Source: Herbiconiux gentiana (GTDB lineage Bacteria; Actinomycetota; Actinomycetes; Actinomycetales; Microbacteriaceae). Taken from it: a stretch of DNA of 64,000 nt. Made by a program: the position numbers and the translations under genes. The stretch lies in the NCBI RefSeq assembly GCF_024978135.1, contig NZ_JANTEZ010000004.1, forward strand, positions 434,001-498,000, given 5' to 3'. The notes under the pieces were generated by a model. That model was given only the letters and a program-made list of their open reading frames with translations. It was not told the DNA's origin and did not search any database. Shown here piece after piece: positions 61,556-64,000 of this stretch. Each line of letters starts with the position of its first letter. Within the stretch, counting starts at the first letter, position 1.

Positions 61556-62452
61556 TTAGTTGAAGCGGGCACGCAGGGCGGCGAGCTCCTCCTCGAGCCG
61601 GGCGATCGTGGCGGCGGCCTCGGCGCGGCCCTCCGCGAGGCCGGCGGCGCGGCCCTCCGCGCGGCCCTCCGCGCGGCCCTCCGCGAGACCGGCGGCGCGG
61701 CCCTCCGCGAGCGCCTCGTCGGTGCCGAGCCGGAACATGTCCCCCGGCCCCGTGCGCGACAGCGCCCGCGCGGGGGTGTCGAGGGAGGCTGTGACCGCGT
61801 GCCCGGCTCCGCGCACGAGGGCCACGGGCATCCCGCTCGCCTTGCCCTTCACCAGGTCGCCGGCCGACGCCAGCTCGTCGGCCAGCGCGGCCTGCGTGAC
61901 GGCGAGCTCGTGCCCGAAGCTGTCGCGCGAGCCGCGCAGGTCGTCGAGCACGCGCACACCGGCCGCGCCGATCGCCTGGTCGATCTGGCCCTCGCGCCAG
62001 GCGCGGCCGAGCGTGTCGGAGAGCACGACGCCGAGCTCGACGCCGAACCGCGCCCGCAGCCCGGCGGCGAGCCCGCGTGCCGAGGCGTCGGGGTCGACCG
62101 GCAGCAGCAGCACGGTGCCCGACGGGGTGTTGCTCGCGTCGACCCCGGCCGCGGCCTGCACGATGCCCTGCCGGTTCTCGACGATGCGCGTCACCCCGCC
62201 CGGATGCGCCCGGCTCGCCACGACACGCACGGTCTCGGCGGTGATCGCGTCCTCGCGGTCGGCCGCGGCGATGCGCCGCCCCTCGGCCTTCGACACGATC
62301 TTCGACGTCACGACGAGGACGTCCCCGTCGAGAGGCACCAGCCCCGCCCCCTCGAGCGCGTCACCGATCAGGGCGACCAGGTCGGCGCCCTCCTCGATCT
62401 CGGGCAGGCCGCCGAACGCGACCACCCGCAGCTCCCTCGTCTCCACGCTCAC
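61556..62452 (-). CDS. cofE: Coenzyme F420 gamma-glutamyl ligase (CofE)
   Basis: The 298-residue protein adds glutamate to F420-0. [16 protein letters not shown] opens the family motif, [14 protein letters not shown] and [15 protein letters not shown] bind GTP/metal, and [10 protein letters not shown] follows. It resembles the N-terminal half of actinobacterial FbiB but lacks the C-terminal FMN (nitroreductase) domain that reduces dehydro-F420-0. Instead there is an [11 protein letters not shown] repeat and a short coiled helix ([14 protein letters not shown]). GTG 62452 overlaps the upstream oxidoreductase stop by four bases. Confidence 0.9.
   Translation of the reverse strand: MSVETRELRVVAFGGLPEIEEGADLVALIGDALEGAGLVPLDGDVLVVTSKIVSKAEGRRIAAADREDAITAETVRVVASRAHPGGVTRIVENRQGIVQAAAGVDASNTPSGTVLLLPVDPDASARGLAAGLRARFGVELGVVLSDTLGRAWREGQIDQAIGAAGVRVLDDLRGSRDSFGHELAVTQAALADELASAGDLVKGKASGMPVALVRGAGHAVTASLDTPARALSRTGPGDMFRLGTDEALAEGRAAGLAEGRAEGRAEGRAAGLAEGRAEAAATIARLEEELAALRARFN
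61621..61710 (-). repeat. 12-base in-frame repeat in cofE
   Basis: Multiple near-copies of GCGCGGCCCTCC (EGRA when read in the gene's frame), some extended by GLA codons, occur in the 3' part of cofE. Their 12-base unit keeps the frame when copy number changes. Confidence 0.75.
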
Positions 62453-63534
62453 CGCCTCAGCTTCGGCAGCACGTCGCGGGCGAAGACGTCGATCCACTCG
62501 CGCTGATTGCGGCCCACGTTGTGCAGGTAGATGCGGTCGAAGCCGAGGTCGGCGTAGCGCTGCAGGTGGGCGAGGTGGGCGTCCGGGTCGGACGAGACGA
62601 TCATCCGGCCCTCGAAATCGCCGGGGCGCACCATCTTCGCGATCTGCTCGAACTCGAACGGCGAGCGGATGTCGGCCTTCGGGAAGCGCATGCCCCCGTT
62701 CGGCCACTCAGTGAGCGCGTTCGTCATGGCCTCCTCGTCGGTCGCGGCCCACGACAGGTGCAGCTGCAGGATGCGCGGCATCCGCGACGGGTCTTTGCCG
62801 GCCTCTCTGGCGCCCTCGTCGAACCGGGCGAACAGGCCGGCGATCTTCTCGAGCGGGGCGCCGACCGTGATCAGGCCGTCGGCGGTGCGGCCGGCGCGTC
62901 TGGCCGTGACCGGGCCGGCGGTCGCGACGTAGATGGGCGGAGGGGTCGGGGGCATCGTCCAGAGGCGGGTCGACTCGAGCTTGAAGAAGGTGCCGGAGTG
63001 CTTGACGTCGCGGCCCGCGGCCGACGCGGTGAACAGCTTCGAGATGACGTCGATGGCCTCGAACATGCGGTTGATGCGCTCGGGGGCCTCGGGCCAGTAG
63101 CCGCCCACGATGTGCTCGTCGAGGGCCTCTCCGGCGCCGATGCCGAGCCAGTGGCGTCCCGGGTACATCGCTTCGAGGGTCGCGGACGCCTGGGCGACCA
63201 CGGCGGGGTGATAGCGGTAGCTCGGCGCGGTGACGCCGGGGCCGAGGTCGCCGCGGGTGCGTTCGCCGAGCGCGGCGAGCACGTTCCAGACGAACGACGA
63301 CTGGCCCTGGCGGGGCACGTAGGGCTGGAAGTGGTCGGCCGCCATCACGCCCTGGAAGCCGCGGGCCTCGGCGTGCACCGCGTGGTCGATCGCGTCGCGG
63401 GGGTGGAACTGCTCGAGCTCGGCGGCGTAGCCGACGGGCACGGTCGGCGGCACGGCCGGCGGCACCGTCACGCTCGGCGCCGCGGGCACGCCCGGCACCA
63501 CCGGCACGCCGGGCTCGCCCGGCACGGCGGTCAC
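62449..63534 (-). CDS. F420-dependent LLM-class oxidoreductase (G6PDH-like)
   Basis: The ~361-residue LLM protein has [26 protein letters not shown] and [15 protein letters not shown], the motifs of the F420-dependent glucose-6-phosphate dehydrogenase-like branch (TIGR03557). It uses F420 as hydride acceptor, giving F420H2. The GTG at 63534 gives a Pro/Val-rich N-terminal extension of about 35 residues not typical of the family; an internal GTG in PTVPVGY is also possible. It is co-translated with cofE (GTGA overlap), tying use and synthesis of the cofactor. Confidence 0.88.
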   Translation of the reverse strand: MTAVPGEPGVPVVPGVPAAPSVTVPPAVPPTVPVGYAAELEQFHPRDAIDHAVHAEARGFQGVMAADHFQPYVPRQGQSSFVWNVLAALGERTRGDLGPGVTAPSYRYHPAVVAQASATLEAMYPGRHWLGIGAGEALDEHIVGGYWPEAPERINRMFEAIDVISKLFTASAAGRDVKHSGTFFKLESTRLWTMPPTPPPIYVATAGPVTARRAGRTADGLITVGAPLEKIAGLFARFDEGAREAGKDPSRMPRILQLHLSWAATDEEAMTNALTEWPNGGMRFPKADIRSPFEFEQIAKMVRPGDFEGRMIVSSDPDAHLAHLQRYADLGFDRIYLHNVGRNQREWIDVFARDVLPKLRR

Positions 63535-63574
63535 GGCCGCACCCCGCGGTCGAGGCGCTTGGAACGCGGCCCCA

Positions 63575-64000
63575 TCAGTCGGCGGTGCGCTCGAGGAACC
63601 GCGCCACCACACCCGGCACGTACGGCGCCACGTCTCCCCCGAGCGCCGACACCTGCCGCACGAGCGAGCTCGACACGTGCGCGTGCGCCGGGTCGGGCAG
63701 CAGGAAGATCGTCTCGACCCCCGCGAGATCGCGGTTCACGATCGCCATCGGCGTCTCGTACGCCACGTCGACCTGCGAACGGATGCCCTTCACGATCGCC
63801 GTCGCCCCCACGTCGGTGCAGTAGTCGACGAGCAGCCCCATCGCCCACGAGGTCACGGTCACGTTCGCGCCGCCGAGCCCGCGCTCCTCGAGCGACTTCT
63901 CGATCAGCGACACCCGGTGCGCGATCGGGATCAGCGCCTGCTTGTCGGGGTTGTGCACGACCACGACATGCACCTCGTCGAAGATCGACGCGGCACGCTC
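63575..64000 (-). CDS. coaD: Phosphopantetheine adenylyltransferase (5' end missing)
   Basis: 142 codons of the gene are visible; the start lies beyond the right edge. [35 protein letters not shown] and the terminal [20 protein letters not shown] are the conserved CoaD motifs, which form dephospho-CoA from ATP and 4'-phosphopantetheine. About 20 N-terminal residues, including the TxGH motif, are expected off the window. The gene precedes the F420-type oxidoreductase gene by 40 bases. Confidence 0.95.
   Translation of the reverse strand, partial: ERAASIFDEVHVVVVHNPDKQALIPIAHRVSLIEKSLEERGLGGANVTVTSWAMGLLVDYCTDVGATAIVKGIRSQVDVAYETPMAIVNRDLAGVETIFLLPDPAHAHVSSSLVRQVSALGGDVAPYVPGVVARFLERTAD

Overview
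The window is high-GC DNA with dense, overlapping operons (many ATGA and GTGA junctions), frequent GTG starts, F420 biosynthesis genes and a LysG/LysE pair. This points to an actinobacterium, most likely a member of the Microbacteriaceae; the genus is not resolved. No rRNA, tRNA, transposase, phage or CRISPR locus was seen, and no stretch over 300 bases lacks a gene.

Layout. (1) 1-3.4 kb: an NmrA-like reductase and a divergent HxlR regulator, flanked by two copies of the 3' end of the LysG gene, then the divergent lysG/lysE pair with a clear operator. (2) 3.4-7.4 kb: an 8-oxoguanine-deaminase-like amidohydrolase with XdhC, and a divergent paralogue that has lost metal ligands. (3) 7.4-17 kb: a divergent catabolic locus of unknown substrate: XRE-cupin regulator and PDR-type reductase one way; amidohydrolase, NitT/TauT-type ABC transporter, SDR, FAD oxidase, creatininase-family enzyme and PdxH-like flavoprotein the other way. 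(4) 17-19.9 kb: a 2-oxoacid decarboxylase and a MetF-like protein. (5) 19.9-32.2 kb: urate and allantoin breakdown (allantoinase, uricase, HIU hydrolase, OHCU decarboxylase, allantoate amidohydrolase, PucG aminotransferase), an RpiR regulator, two amidases, a MocA-like enzyme and a tandem pair of small exported proteins. (6) 32.4-35.7 kb: housekeeping genes (mutM, rnc, rpmF, yceD family). (7) 35.8-46.9 kb: a nine-gene leftward operon with a divergent MocR regulator that looks like reductive pyrimidine breakdown: beta-ureidopropionase, dihydropyrimidinase, an F420-type luciferase-like oxidoreductase, a four-part ABC importer with a THI5-like binding protein, an aminotransferase suited to beta-alanine, and a LysR regulator. 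(8) 46.9-47.6 kb: a FitAB/VapBC-type toxin-antitoxin pair. (9) 47.6-64 kb: F420 biosynthesis genes (cofD/fbiA, fbiC, cofC/fbiD, cofE) interleaved with guanine deaminase, a two-ABM-domain membrane protein, the glycerol regulon (glpK, glpF, glpD, SorC regulator), a DNA alkylation repair protein, an F420-type oxidoreductase and partial coaD.

Together the region reads as a nitrogen-scavenging island. Guanine goes to xanthine (guaD), and urate goes to allantoin, allantoate and ureidoglycine, but no xanthine dehydrogenase subunits are present although XdhC and a MocA-like protein are. Dihydrouracil-type compounds would go to carbamoyl-beta-alanine, beta-alanine and malonic semialdehyde, but no classical dihydropyrimidine dehydrogenase is present; the F420-type oxidoreductase inside that operon is the natural candidate for the missing step, and the cofactor's own biosynthesis genes lie directly downstream. 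The best candidates for undescribed biology are that operon, the 9-17 kb locus, the metal-ligand-less amidohydrolase, the guaD-linked membrane ABM protein and the exported tandem pair.
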